DNA from: Caldatribacterium sp964426875
GTDB taxonomy: Bacteria > Atribacterota > Atribacteria > Atribacterales > Caldatribacteriaceae
Assembly: GCA_964426875.1 (NCBI GenBank)
Contig: CAYRSB010000011.1
Coordinates: forward strand, 1 to 56,158
Direction: 5' to 3'
Length of the DNA: 56,158 nucleotides
In this document: positions 32,994 to 41,545 of the stretch, piece by piece
Numbering within the stretch: the first letter of the stretch is position 1
How the letters are laid out: each line of letters begins with the position of its first letter
Notes under the pieces: model-generated
The model's database searches: none
Told to the model about the DNA's origin: nothing
The model's input: the letters and a program-made list of their open reading frames with translations, nothing else
Program-made: the position numbers and the translations under genes

Positions 32994-33610
32994 CCCTCCT
33001 TTATAAATTCCATAAGTGTTCCTTTTAAAAACTCTTTTTGGAGAAACGCTTCTACTTCTTTCTCTCGGCCTTTTGCGATTGAAAAGGTTACTACTTCTTT
33101 CGCCTTATCGAGGTGTACCCCGTCTCTTGATCTGAGAAAGCCAAAAAGTCGATGTACGAAAAGATCGAAAGTGCTTGGTGCAAGCCTCACGGTAAACCTC
33201 GTCTTTTGGACATATGGCATGCAACCAGAAATTTCAAGAACTTTTTCTGCTGCATATCCGTATGACTCAATAAGCCCCCGTATACCAAGCTTTTTCCCTC
33301 CAAAGTATCGGATAACAACAACCATGGTGTCCGTTAATGCATGGCGTCGTAGCACCCCAAGGATTGGCCTTTCTGTGCTTCCCTTGGGTTCTCCTCCATC
33401 CGAGGCATACTCTTCTTCTCCCCGAGTTCCACAGCGGAAAGCATGGGCGTAGTGAGTAGCCTGCGGAAAACGCTGTTCAGCTTCTCTGAGCCTTGTTCTG
33501 CTCTCTCTTGCCAAAGAGAGGCGAAAGCTCAAAGCTATGAAGCGAGACTGGGCTCTAACCATTTCCCACTCTTTTTCTCCCTGAATGGTGAAAATATCAC
33601 TCTGTGACAT
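32990..33610 (-). CDS. yigZ: YigZ/IMPACT-family protein
   Basis: 206 residues. The UPF0029 N-terminal domain is clear in HYAHAFRCG, the ASDGGEPKGSTERPILGVL motif and VVVIRYFGGKKLGIRGLIE; the smaller C-terminal alpha/beta domain follows. Members bind RNA or ribosomes (human IMPACT inhibits GCN2), but the bacterial role is unclear. Start ATG 33610 overlaps the end of the O-antigen-ligase-like gene by 14 bp, and its stop overlaps the next start, so the three genes form one transcript. Confidence 0.92.
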   Translation of the reverse strand: MSQSDIFTIQGEKEWEMVRAQSRFIALSFRLSLARESRTRLREAEQRFPQATHYAHAFRCGTRGEEEYASDGGEPKGSTERPILGVLRRHALTDTMVVVIRYFGGKKLGIRGLIESYGYAAEKVLEISGCMPYVQKTRFTVRLAPSTFDLFVHRLFGFLRSRDGVHLDKAKEVVTFSIAKGREKEVEAFLQKEFLKGTLMEFIKEG

Positions 33611-35729
33611 TCTCTGCGAGCTTCTTTATGTCGGCAAGGACTGAGAATATCTCTTCTTTATTCCAGCGGAGAGGCTCAAGGGAACGCTTCTCCGCCTCTT
33701 GTATCCATTCCTCAACTTGTAGGCCTTTTCTCAGATATTGGAGAGCCCGAGAGGGATCCCCTTTCTCGAAAAGATACCCTCCTACGGCTTTGCACGCTCT
33801 GGCAAAGTTGAGATATATATGGAGTTCAAAGGGATTTTGAGTGATGGCTTCTTTAAGAAAAGAGAGACCTTTCTCGAAATCTCCTTGTTCCACATAGAGC
33901 ACTCCCAGGTGTTCGAGGGAAGAGGGACTGTAAGGAGCGAGGCGGAGAGCGTATTCTCCTTCTTTAATGCTCTCTGTGCGGAAAACAGGCTGTTGCTCCT
34001 GCAGAAATCTCTGGCGCAAGACGGCACTTAAAACCCTGTGTAGGTCCGGGTTCCACGGTTCATGTTGCAAGGCTTTTTGGTAGAAAATTTGAGCTTTCTC
34101 CCACTCTCCTTGATTCGCAAAGTACTCTCCAAGAATACTCTGTCGCTCTGAGGTTGTGTACAGGGCACAGAAAACGAGGAAAAAAAATAAGACAAGGACC
34201 ACGGGGAGAGGCGGGATACGCAATGAAGGGAGTAAGGACCCCTTTTGGTGTTTAAGAGATTGGAGAAGGAGTCCGGCGAAAAACCATATGGCAAGCTGAT
34301 AGGCCCCGAGGTTAAAGTCGACATCTACGAAACCGTGCAGAAATCCGAAAAGGAGTATGAAGGCAAGTATCCCGGTTAGGAGAGAGTTGCTGTCCCCCCT
34401 TAGAGCCTTCATTCCCGAACGAAAGAGCAAAAAGACGGGGTAGAGAAGGAGAAGAATACCTAAGATCCCTCCCTCAATGAGAATCTGAAGGTAAAAATTG
34501 TGTGTACTTCGGGTGAGGTAGGGGAAAGAGCGGACCGAAAAGTACATGGCCTCCCATCCCCCACCTCCAAGGCCGCTTAAGGGACGCCGTGCAAAGAGCT
34601 TGAGCCCGTCACGGTAGAAAATCAGGCGTTCCCAGACACTTCTTGTTCTCAAGCTTATGTCAAGAAGACGCCCGGCTTGTCGCCCCAAAATGCCCAGGTG
34701 AACGGCCAGAAGAAAGGCCCCACAGGCTAAACCAAAGACTGCTGCCACAAGAATGAGGAACTTTCTTCCTGGCCATGAGGCTACCTTTTCTTCAAGAGGC
34801 TTCATCAAGCTCCTGAAGGCTATAGAAGAAGAGGCTCCAGCAAGGAGGATGCCGAAAAAGGAAAGGGAATTCCCCGTTTTCAGGGCTTGCTCGAGAAAAG
34901 GAACAAGAACAAAGAACACAAGGAGAACGGCCAAAAGGTGGGCTCCAAGCTGCACCCTTTCCCGGTGGGGTAGGAAGAAAAAGAGGAGGATGAGAATTAA
35001 ACCAAAAAGGAGTAAACCTCCTCGGGAGTATGTGAAAAAGAGTCCTGAGAGAACAAGGAAGGAAAGAAAAACAGCCGTATCTCGCTTTTTCGGTGTGTTT
35101 GCGTTAAGAAGCGTACTCCCCAAAAGGGCGAGGAACGCCATCCCGAAGTAGGCAGAAGCAGTGTTGGGATACTGGAGGGTGGAGTGGAGCCTGCCTCCCA
35201 CAAACATGCCAAAGAAAGACATGCCCAAGATGCCAGTGTTTGGAGGAATCCATCCGAAACGCTCGAAATACCCAAGAAACGACATTAGAGCTGCATTTGC
35301 TCCGAAAATAAAAAAGACGATGCCCTGCCTGGTGGGGACTGTTGCAGAACTCACCAGGAGGAAAAGCAAAATGTAAACCCCCCAGTTCACGAACTCCTCG
35401 CAGGCTAAGCCATGATGGGCGGAGAAGGGCACATTCACCCCATAGAGGAGGACAAAGAAAAAGAGGGGTAGGAAGATTCTTTTAGGGACTTCCAGAGTCT
35501 TGTGACTTGCCGCACGTAGTATTCCCAAAGCGACACCCCCACAGGCAATGGCCAAAAGGAGAGGATAGCGTTCCAGACGAAAGTAGAGCCCTCGGTAATA
35601 AGGGGAAAGGAGAACCAAGGAAAGGAAGAAGAAAAAGAGCACTTGCTCGACGAGATTTATTTGGAGAGGAATCTTTTTCCAATCTTTTTCTTTTGGAGAA
35701 TGCAAAGTCCTCTTTTTTCGTGAGGGCAT
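33597..35729 (-). CDS. O-antigen ligase/polymerase-like membrane protein with C-terminal TPRs
   Basis: 710 residues. About twelve membrane spans fill residues 25-500; the Wzy/WaaL loop with GLGGGGWEAMYFSVRSFPYL and TRSTHNFYLQILIEGG is the usual ligase signature. From about residue 530 TPR-like helices appear, such as GEYFANQGEWEKAQIFYQKAL and GVLYVEQGDFEKGLSFLKEAI. Such proteins join polysaccharide to a lipid or protein carrier at the outer face of the membrane. It suggests a surface polysaccharide, linking to the glycosyltransferase at 22-24 kb. AGAGGAGG precedes ATG 35729. Confidence 0.87.
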   Translation of the reverse strand: MPSRKKRTLHSPKEKDWKKIPLQINLVEQVLFFFFLSLVLLSPYYRGLYFRLERYPLLLAIACGGVALGILRAASHKTLEVPKRIFLPLFFFVLLYGVNVPFSAHHGLACEEFVNWGVYILLFLLVSSATVPTRQGIVFFIFGANAALMSFLGYFERFGWIPPNTGILGMSFFGMFVGGRLHSTLQYPNTASAYFGMAFLALLGSTLLNANTPKKRDTAVFLSFLVLSGLFFTYSRGGLLLFGLILILLFFFLPHRERVQLGAHLLAVLLVFFVLVPFLEQALKTGNSLSFFGILLAGASSSIAFRSLMKPLEEKVASWPGRKFLILVAAVFGLACGAFLLAVHLGILGRQAGRLLDISLRTRSVWERLIFYRDGLKLFARRPLSGLGGGGWEAMYFSVRSFPYLTRSTHNFYLQILIEGGILGILLLLYPVFLLFRSGMKALRGDSNSLLTGILAFILLFGFLHGFVDVDFNLGAYQLAIWFFAGLLLQSLKHQKGSLLPSLRIPPLPVVLVLFFFLVFCALYTTSERQSILGEYFANQGEWEKAQIFYQKALQHEPWNPDLHRVLSAVLRQRFLQEQQPVFRTESIKEGEYALRLAPYSPSSLEHLGVLYVEQGDFEKGLSFLKEAITQNPFELHIYLNFARACKAVGGYLFEKGDPSRALQYLRKGLQVEEWIQEAEKRSLEPLRWNKEEIFSVLADIKKLAENVTE

Positions 35730-35809
35730 ATTTCCTCCTCTGCTTTAGAAAATCATAGCATAAATCGGTGATTTTTGGCGAGGGGAATGGAAAAAAACTC
35801 TTTGGGGGA

Positions 35810-35839
35810 TTGACAAGATAGAAAATACTTCGTCATAAT
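35810..35839 (+). promoter_or_regulatory. Promoter of the LacI-controlled sugar/polyol locus
   Basis: TTGACA (35810-35815), 18 bp, CATAAT (35834-35839); predicted start near 35846. The TTG start codon of the first gene is at 35894 behind AAGGGAGGGAG. The rest of 35730-35809 contains only the minus-strand promoter region of the ligase-like gene. Confidence 0.75.
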
Positions 35840-35847
35840 CATTATAG

Positions 35848-35861
35848 TGAAAACGTTTTTA
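35848..35861 (+). promoter_or_regulatory. cre-like LacI-family operator at the transcription start
   Basis: TGAAAACGTTTTTA contains a perfect AAAACGTTTT palindrome and matches the LacI/CcpA-type consensus TGWAANCGNTNWCA except at one position. It lies at about +2 to +16, where a bound repressor would block initiation. The LacI-family gene 2.3 kb downstream is the natural candidate. Confidence 0.65.
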
Positions 35862-35893
35862 TAAACACGCTATTCTCAAGGGAGGGAGTACGC

Positions 35894-36808
35894 TTGAGCA
35901 GAGCCAAGATTTCCATCGGGAGTTGGGCTTACGCTATCGGTCCCTACGCCGATCACCCGGTCCCACTTGAAGAAGTTGTTATCCGCCTTTCGGAACTTGG
36001 ATTTGATGGTGTTGAGTTAGGTGGTTTTAAACCCCATGCGCACCCCGACCTCTATCCCACCAAGGAAGATCGCAAGAAGCTCGTTGGGTTTCTTGAGAAA
36101 CACCGTCTTGGGGTCAGTGCATATGTGGCTGACCTCTGGAGCTTTCCCTTCGCAGGTGGGGACCCGAAAGCGGTCAGGGCTTATGAGGACATGTTCGATA
36201 AGTCCCTCGAGTTCTGTGTGGATTGTGGATTCGATAAGATTCGAGTCGACACTGTGACTGGAACCCCCTTCCCAGCTGGATGGGACTACCAAGAGACTTG
36301 GGAGCGAGTTGTGGCCATGTTCCAAAAATGTGCCGATAAGGCCAAGGGTGTGGGGGTTGTGGTGGTCTGGGAGTTTGAGCCCGGTTTCATCTTCAACAAG
36401 CCCAGCGAAATCAAAAAGATGCACGATGATGTAAACAGAGAGAATTTCAAAATCCTTCTCGACACAAGCCATGCCCAGATGTGTGCAGTAGTAGGAGCAA
36501 AGCAAACGGAACCTAAGGAAACGCTTCCCGGGGGAGTTTTTGAACTTATCGAGATGCTCAAGGGGAAAATAGGGCATGTTCACCTCATCGACTCAGACAA
36601 CACCCTTCACGACAACGAAACGAGTACTCATGCCCCCTTCGGTACCGGCTATATCAATTTTGAGGAGGTCGTCCCTGCTTTGGTGCACAGTGGTTATAGT
36701 TCCCCCTGGTGGTGTATTGACCTCTGCTTTTGGCCCAATGCCTGGGATATTACTGCAGATTCCATTAGGTTCCTGCGAGGCCTTTTCACTCAATTGGGAA
36801 TGCTTTGA
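35894..36808 (+). CDS. Sugar phosphate isomerase/epimerase (xylose-isomerase-like TIM barrel)
   Basis: 304 residues from a TTG start. TIM-barrel strands ISIGSWAYAIG and LGFDGVELGGF open the fold. Metal-site residues are the Glu in VVVVWEFEPGF, Asp/His in ILLDTSHAQM, His in IGHVHLIDSDN, and an acidic residue in WWCIDLCF where Glu is usual. Family members (IolE, IolI, DTE, Hyi) isomerise or epimerise ketoses and inososes. It is the first gene behind the operator-controlled promoter and is followed after 12 nt by a zinc alcohol dehydrogenase, suggesting consecutive steps on an imported sugar or polyol. Confidence 0.88.
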   Translation: MSRAKISIGSWAYAIGPYADHPVPLEEVVIRLSELGFDGVELGGFKPHAHPDLYPTKEDRKKLVGFLEKHRLGVSAYVADLWSFPFAGGDPKAVRAYEDMFDKSLEFCVDCGFDKIRVDTVTGTPFPAGWDYQETWERVVAMFQKCADKAKGVGVVVVWEFEPGFIFNKPSEIKKMHDDVNRENFKILLDTSHAQMCAVVGAKQTEPKETLPGGVFELIEMLKGKIGHVHLIDSDNTLHDNETSTHAPFGTGYINFEEVVPALVHSGYSSPWWCIDLCFWPNAWDITADSIRFLRGLFTQLGML

Positions 36809-36820
36809 GGAGGGAGACAT

Positions 36821-37903
36821 ATGGTTCCGAAAACGATGAAAGCCTGGGTTTTCTATGAACCTGAGGTGATGAAGTACGAGGAGGTTCCCGTTCCCGAAGT
36901 TGCCGACGACGAGCTTCTCATTCGGGTTCGAGCTTGTGGTATATGTGGTTCCGATGTGGCATACTACTTCGGTCTCTCTCCCCTTGAGACTCCCACGGGC
37001 AAAGGACCCCTTATTTTGGGGCACGAGTTTTCAGGCGAGGTCGTGCAGGTGGGGAAGATTCCGGCAGAGCGAAAGCTCTTTTCCGCGGGAGATCGGGTTA
37101 CGGTCAACCCAGTACAATACTGCAATGCCTGTGAAGTTTGCTACCGGGGTTTTGTCAACCTCTGCGAGAACAAAAAGGTTCTCGGTGTCTCTACCAACGG
37201 AGCCTTTGCCGAATATGTGGTTTCTCATTACACGCACGTATATAAACTTCCCCCAAATGTTTCTTTTGAAGAGGGGGCCTTTGTTGAACCCTTGGCCAAT
37301 GCGGTGTATGGTGCAAAGAAGCTCGAGGTGGGCCTTGGAAACACGGTGATTGTTTTCGGTCCAGGGGCCATCGGTCTTTCCATTGTCGCTCTCGTGAGGC
37401 GAAATGGGGCAGGAAAGGTCATCCTGGTGGGGACTCGGGACTACCGTCTTGAAGTAGGAAAGAAAATGGGGGCCGACATAGTCTTTAATGTAGGGAATGC
37501 CTCTTCTCCTTACTATGTGGCCAATCTCGTGGAAAAGATTGGGGAACTTACTGGAGGCAAGATGGCTGACCGCGTAATTGTGGTAACCGGGAGCAAAGAG
37601 GCCATGCAGCAGGCCCTCGAGATTTCGGGGAGACGTTCTGTTATCGTCTATTTCGGGCTCCCTGGAGCGAAGGATGTCATTGAAGTCCCGGCTCTTCCCT
37701 CTATTTTCTGGGATAAAGAAATTCGTTTTTCCTGGCTTGCACCCTTCACTTGGGTCGAGGCTATAGGAAGCATTGCTACAGGTTTGGTGGAAGCAAAGAA
37801 TCTCATCACTCACACTTTCTCCCTGGAGAAGCTTATGGAGGGATTGCAGGTCGCTCGGGAGAAGAGGGGTAATCCCTTGAAGGTCATGGTGACGATGGGA
37901 TAA
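36821..37903 (+). CDS. Zinc-dependent alcohol/polyol dehydrogenase (MDR family)
   Basis: 360 residues, oxidising a secondary alcohol (threonine or polyol type) with NAD(P)+. The catalytic zinc site shows RACGICGSDVAYYFG and LGHEFSGEVVQVG; the structural zinc is the four-cysteine lobe in CNACEVCYRGFVNLC. The Rossmann motif is VIVFGPGAIGLSIVALV. GAGGAGGGAGAC precedes ATG 36821. Sorbitol-, xylitol- and threonine-dehydrogenase-like members share this pattern; the neighbouring isomerase and transporter favour a polyol. Substrate not assigned. Confidence 0.91.
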   Translation: MVPKTMKAWVFYEPEVMKYEEVPVPEVADDELLIRVRACGICGSDVAYYFGLSPLETPTGKGPLILGHEFSGEVVQVGKIPAERKLFSAGDRVTVNPVQYCNACEVCYRGFVNLCENKKVLGVSTNGAFAEYVVSHYTHVYKLPPNVSFEEGAFVEPLANAVYGAKKLEVGLGNTVIVFGPGAIGLSIVALVRRNGAGKVILVGTRDYRLEVGKKMGADIVFNVGNASSPYYVANLVEKIGELTGGKMADRVIVVTGSKEAMQQALEISGRRSVIVYFGLPGAKDVIEVPALPSIFWDKEIRFSWLAPFTWVEAIGSIATGLVEAKNLITHTFSLEKLMEGLQVAREKRGNPLKVMVTMG

Positions 37904-37921
37904 GGGGATGAGAGGGTTGGG

Positions 37922-38113
37922 TTGCAGCGGAAGACGCTTTTGGGGTTCGAGAATAGGGCACACAAAGGTCCTGAGGAAGGAGGACAGTTTCGATTTGCTT
38001 CGGGTGCGAGTATCCAAAATCTTGAGTTTTCGGTGGGGGAGAAGATAAAGTGTACTTTTTCTCCCGACAAGCTCATTTTCTTTGATCCGGCTACTGAAAG
38101 ACGCATTGGCTGA
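37922..38113 (+). pseudogene. Remnant of a sugar ABC transporter ATPase (C-terminal TOBE/OB tail)
   Basis: A TTG-started frame of 63 codons ending FSPDKLIFFDPATERRIG. That ending matches the C-termini of the intact ATPases in this window (FDPESERRLL at 7537 and FDPKSERRIEGGER at 8657), and VGEKIKCTF aligns with the last OB strand. The N-terminal 25 or so residues do not match. It appears to be the tail of a MalK-like gene that has lost its nucleotide-binding domain. It might be translated, but function is unlikely. Confidence 0.6.
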
Positions 38114-38151
38114 GGGGGGTAAAGGAGTGGACGGACCTCACAGGAGGGGGG

Positions 38152-39195
38152 GTTACACTGAGAGACGTAGCCAGGGAGGCAGGGGTAGCACAGTCAACCG
38201 TCTCCCATTTCCTGAATGGGACAGCTCCAGTCTCTGAGGGAACACGTCAGAGAATTCTCGAGGCTGTAACGAGGCTCAATTACCGGCCAAACGTTACGGA
38301 GCGGAATCTCAAAAGACAAAGAACGAACGCCTTGGGCCTTTTTGTACCTGACATTACGAACCCCTTCTACGGAGAGCCTTCCCGGGGAGTAGCAGATGTG
38401 GCCAGGGAACGGGGTTACAGCGTGATCCTTTATGCCACCTCCTATGAGCGAGCGATGGAACGGAATTTTGTAGAACTTGTGGAGCAACGCCAGGTTGGTG
38501 GGGTAATAGTTTCTTACAGCTTCTTTGACGAGAGCTTGTGGGCGCGACTTCTTGAGTGTGGTGTCCCCCTTGTCCTTGTTGACGTTTATCCAGTGGATAC
38601 CATTTGGCCCTCGGTGGTGGTCAACAACGAGAAAGGAATTGAGAAAGCCCTTTCCTATCTTGTGTCTCTGGGACACTCTCGGATTGGATATCTCAGTGAA
38701 CCCCCTTACGTTCTTTCCCTTGTGAAGAGACAGAGAGCATTTTTACAGTTTGTGCGTAAAAAGAATCTCCCGGTGAAAGACGAGTGGATTCTGGCAGAAA
38801 AAGCGCAGCGTAACCGGGTGGAGATTGGCTTTGATTTGGGGAAGAGGCTCATAAGGGAGCGAAATATTCCCACTGCTGTGGTGGCCAGCTCGGACCTTGT
38901 GGCGGTAGGGGTGGTGAAGGCGTTTCTGAGTTCGGGTGTTCGTGTTCCTGAGGATATCTCCGTTGCGGGGTTTGATGACATTCTCCTTGCTTCCTACATC
39001 CATCCATCCCTCACCACAGTCCGTCAGCCCAAGTATGAAATGGGTAGAATCGGGGTAGAGTTTTTGGTACAATTGATAGAGAGCAAAGGGGAATGTCCGC
39101 AACTCACTCTCATCGAGCCAGACCTTGTGGAGAGGAATTCTTGCCAAAGAAGGGAGGTGAAAGAAGAAACTAAAAACGTAATCTCTGTGGTTTAG
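38152..39195 (+). CDS. LacI/GalR-family transcriptional regulator
   Basis: About 347 residues, with helix-turn-helix TLRDVAREAGVAQSTVSHFL, the hinge YRPNVTERNLKRQRT, then a periplasmic-binding-like ligand domain (LGLFVPDITNPFYGEP, ISVAGFDDILLASYIHPSLTTV). It probably represses the sugar/polyol locus through the cre-like sites at 35848 and 39218. The start is unresolved. AGGAGGGGGGG (38142-38152) is followed in frame by GTT ACA CTG, with no ATG/GTG/TTG before TTG 38332, which would remove the DNA-binding domain. A GTG at 38127 would be in frame if the G7 run at 38146-38152 had six Gs. Confidence 0.88.
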   Translation, partial: VTLRDVAREAGVAQSTVSHFLNGTAPVSEGTRQRILEAVTRLNYRPNVTERNLKRQRTNALGLFVPDITNPFYGEPSRGVADVARERGYSVILYATSYERAMERNFVELVEQRQVGGVIVSYSFFDESLWARLLECGVPLVLVDVYPVDTIWPSVVVNNEKGIEKALSYLVSLGHSRIGYLSEPPYVLSLVKRQRAFLQFVRKKNLPVKDEWILAEKAQRNRVEIGFDLGKRLIRERNIPTAVVASSDLVAVGVVKAFLSSGVRVPEDISVAGFDDILLASYIHPSLTTVRQPKYEMGRIGVEFLVQLIESKGECPQLTLIEPDLVERNSCQRREVKEETKNVISVV

Positions 39196-39217
39196 GGTGT
39201 TCCTCTTTTGGGTGTTT

Positions 39218-39231
39218 TGGAAACGTTAAGA
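39218..39231 (+). promoter_or_regulatory. Second cre-like LacI-family operator
   Basis: TGGAAACGTTAAGA, centred on the same AAACGTT core as the site at 35848, lies 26-39 nt before the binding-protein start and right after the regulator gene. I see no clear -35/-10 pair here, so it could act as a roadblock to read-through or mark a weak promoter. Confidence 0.5.
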
Positions 39232-39256
39232 AGAGTCCTGAAAGGAGGGTTTCTCA

Positions 39257-40564
39257 ATGCGTAAGTGGACGTTCTTGCTCCTTGTGTTTTTTGTGGGAGT
39301 GCTTCTTGGGGGTGTGGTGTCAGCGGAGGAGGTGACGCTTACTGTCACCTGGGCAGCATGGGCTCCTATGGACACCCTCATAGCGCTGGCAGAGGACTTC
39401 ACTGCTAAAACTGGCATCAAGGTTAAAGGCGATCCCATCCCCTGGCCACAGTACCACGACAAGGTTTTCACCGAGTTTGCTTCAGGGAAAACGAGCTTTG
39501 ATATCGTTCTCCCCGATTCCCAGTGGCTTGGCGAGGCAGTGGTTGGAGGACATCTCCTTGACATCACCGACTGGTTCAATGAAAAGGTCAACAAAGAAGA
39601 ATTCTCCGATATGCTTATCCATTCCTATTGTGAATATCCCGATGGCAGCGGAAAATACTATGGCGTTCCTGCTCTGGCTGACTTCTGGGGATTGGTATAC
39701 CGCAGTGACCTTCTCAACGATCCTGAAGAAAAGAAAGCTTTTAGGGAGAAGTATGGTTACGATCTTAAGGTTCCCGAGACCTGGGGTGAACTCAGAGATG
39801 TTGCCGAGTTCTTCACCCGTCCAGAGAAGAATTTCTACGGAATTGCTCTCTGGCAAGCTCCCATGGCAACGGCAGGTTTAGTAGACCATTTCCTGGCTTG
39901 TCTTTGGTCTTTCGGGGCAGAGCTCTGGGATCCGAATACCAAGAGAGTAAAAGGCTACCTCAACAGTGAAGAGGGTAAGACTGCCGCTCGATACTGGGTA
40001 GACCTCTACCGCTTCCATCCTCCTGGTGCAGCGAATTACAGTATGGATGACACCAACACGGCTATGCAGCAAGGATTGGTTGCCATCGTGGGAACCTATC
40101 TGGCCTTCTATCCTGGCCTTGTAGACCCTGAACTCTCTCTCTACTGGGACAAAGTCGATTTTGCTCCCACTCCAAAGGAAAAAGAATGGTGGGTCCAGCT
40201 CGGCGGCCAGGGTATGTCTATTTCAGCGTACACTCCTTACAAGAAGGAGGCTTTGATGTTCCTTGAGTGGTGGCTCTCTCCCGAGACACAGTGGAAATGG
40301 GCACAAGCTGGAATGTTTAGTTGCTTTAACTCGATAATAAACGATGACCGATACCTTGAATTCGCTCCAGTGAACAAGGTACATCGTGTTAGTGCCCCGA
40401 TTTTGAAGGACTTCTGGGAGATTCCTGAATACAACGAAATGGGTACCGTCATGGCTGAGATTCTCAATGCTGCAATCCTTGGTAAATACACGCCGGACGA
40501 AGCCATGGACCTCGTTGCTGAAAAGCATGAGGAAATTTTAGAGCGCGCCGGATATTATAAATGA
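39257..40564 (+). CDS. Extracellular solute-binding protein of the LacI-controlled importer
   Basis: 435 residues. Signal peptide MRKWTFLLLVFFVGVLLGG with cleavage near VSA-EE; mature family-1 features are TVTWAAWAPMDTLIALAEDF, FDIVLPDSQWLGEAVVGG, YYGVPALADFWGLVYRSDLL and ETWGELRDVAEFF. AAAGGAGGG precedes ATG 39257. It supplies the two permeases downstream. The ligand is unknown; gene order (binding protein, two permeases, small membrane protein, two ATPases) recalls the glycerol/polyol-type GlpV-PQ-U-ST systems of rhizobia, suggesting a small polyol or sugar. Confidence 0.91.
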   Translation: MRKWTFLLLVFFVGVLLGGVVSAEEVTLTVTWAAWAPMDTLIALAEDFTAKTGIKVKGDPIPWPQYHDKVFTEFASGKTSFDIVLPDSQWLGEAVVGGHLLDITDWFNEKVNKEEFSDMLIHSYCEYPDGSGKYYGVPALADFWGLVYRSDLLNDPEEKKAFREKYGYDLKVPETWGELRDVAEFFTRPEKNFYGIALWQAPMATAGLVDHFLACLWSFGAELWDPNTKRVKGYLNSEEGKTAARYWVDLYRFHPPGAANYSMDDTNTAMQQGLVAIVGTYLAFYPGLVDPELSLYWDKVDFAPTPKEKEWWVQLGGQGMSISAYTPYKKEALMFLEWWLSPETQWKWAQAGMFSCFNSIINDDRYLEFAPVNKVHRVSAPILKDFWEIPEYNEMGTVMAEILNAAILGKYTPDEAMDLVAEKHEEILERAGYYK

Positions 40565-40573
40565 AGATTCTCA

Positions 40574-40602
40574 GAGAGGACCTGTGTCTTGCAGGTCCTC
40601 TC
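40574..40602 (+). promoter_or_regulatory. Intercistronic hairpin between binding-protein and permease genes
   Basis: GAGAGGACCTG (40574-40584) pairs perfectly with CAGGTCCTCTC (40592-40602) around TGTCTTG, 10 nt after the stop codon. No T-run follows, so it probably protects the upstream message from 3' exonucleases and lowers permease expression. Confidence 0.7.
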
Positions 40603-40627
40603 CGCCTTGGAAAGGGAGGGAAGTCGT

Positions 40628-41530
40628 TTGTCGGACATTCGGAGTACGTGGGCTAACCGTGTATCTGATCGAGGAATCCTGTACCTTTTCCTTCTCCCCA
40701 CTTTTGGGTTGCTCCTCTTTCTGGTCATCTTTCCTCTCATTTGGTCTCTGTACCTGAGCTTTTGCGAGTATTCGGCTAACGCGGCGAATCCTCCTATTTT
40801 TACTGGGATTCACAATTACAGTTCCCTTTTTCGAGAAAGGGAAGTATGGGATCGCTTTGTAGCTACGGGGAGGTTTGTTTTTCTTGCGGTGGCAGTGGAG
40901 TTCTTCCTGGGGTTTTTCATCGCCATGCTTCTCAATCGAGAGTTTTACGGGAAGGGATTTTTAACCACTCTTTTCATCCTTCCCATGATGTTTTCTCCGG
41001 CTGTCATCGGAAAATTCTTTCGTTTCATGATGGATGCAAACTGGGGCATCATCAACTACATTCTTGGAACTCTCTTTGGGATTCCCAAGATTGCCTGGAC
41101 CACAAGTTATGAATATGCCCTGTACTCTCTGGTCATAACTGATGTTTGGATTTGGACACCTTTTATGGTTCTTCTGAGTCTCGCCGGTCTTTCAAGTGTC
41201 CCCAAGTATCTCTACGAGGCGGCAGATGTTGACCGGGCTTCGGGGTGGTTTAAGTTTCGTTATATCACCCTTCCTTATGTAGCTCCCATTCTCATCCTTG
41301 CCGTTCTTTTCCGTACCATGGATGCTTTCCGTTTCTTTGACGTCGTGTATGTATTGACCGACGGAGGACCTGGATATGCTACCCAAATTGTTCCTTTCTA
41401 CATTTACAAACTTGCCTTCTCTTTCTGGCGGACCGGGAGGTCCTGTGCTTTGGCCTACATTCTCCTCATCATCATCATTGCCCTGAGCAACATCTACATC
41501 ACCTACCTCAACAGATTGCGAAGAGCATAA
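40628..41530 (+). CDS. ABC transporter permease (MalF-like) of the LacI-controlled importer
   Basis: 300 residues from TTG 40628, set by GGGAGGG 7 nt upstream; the frame is open from 40589, but that would translate the hairpin. Six membrane spans, FPLIWSLYLSFCEY after the first, and EAA loop YLYEAADVDRASGWFKFRYI. It forms the channel with the next permease, whose GTG start lies 15 nt beyond its stop. Confidence 0.9.
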   Translation: MSDIRSTWANRVSDRGILYLFLLPTFGLLLFLVIFPLIWSLYLSFCEYSANAANPPIFTGIHNYSSLFREREVWDRFVATGRFVFLAVAVEFFLGFFIAMLLNREFYGKGFLTTLFILPMMFSPAVIGKFFRFMMDANWGIINYILGTLFGIPKIAWTTSYEYALYSLVITDVWIWTPFMVLLSLAGLSSVPKYLYEAADVDRASGWFKFRYITLPYVAPILILAVLFRTMDAFRFFDVVYVLTDGGPGYATQIVPFYIYKLAFSFWRTGRSCALAYILLIIIIALSNIYITYLNRLRRA

Positions 41531-41545
41531 GGGGGAGAAGGAACC

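Noticed and set aside
34753..35151. 132-codon plus-strand frame rich in Arg and Lys
   Set aside because: It is the antisense shadow of the transmembrane region of the O-antigen-ligase-like gene.
36017..36583. 188-codon minus-strand frame inside the isomerase gene
   Set aside because: It is antisense to a well-supported TIM-barrel gene with intact metal-site motifs and has no recognisable features itself.
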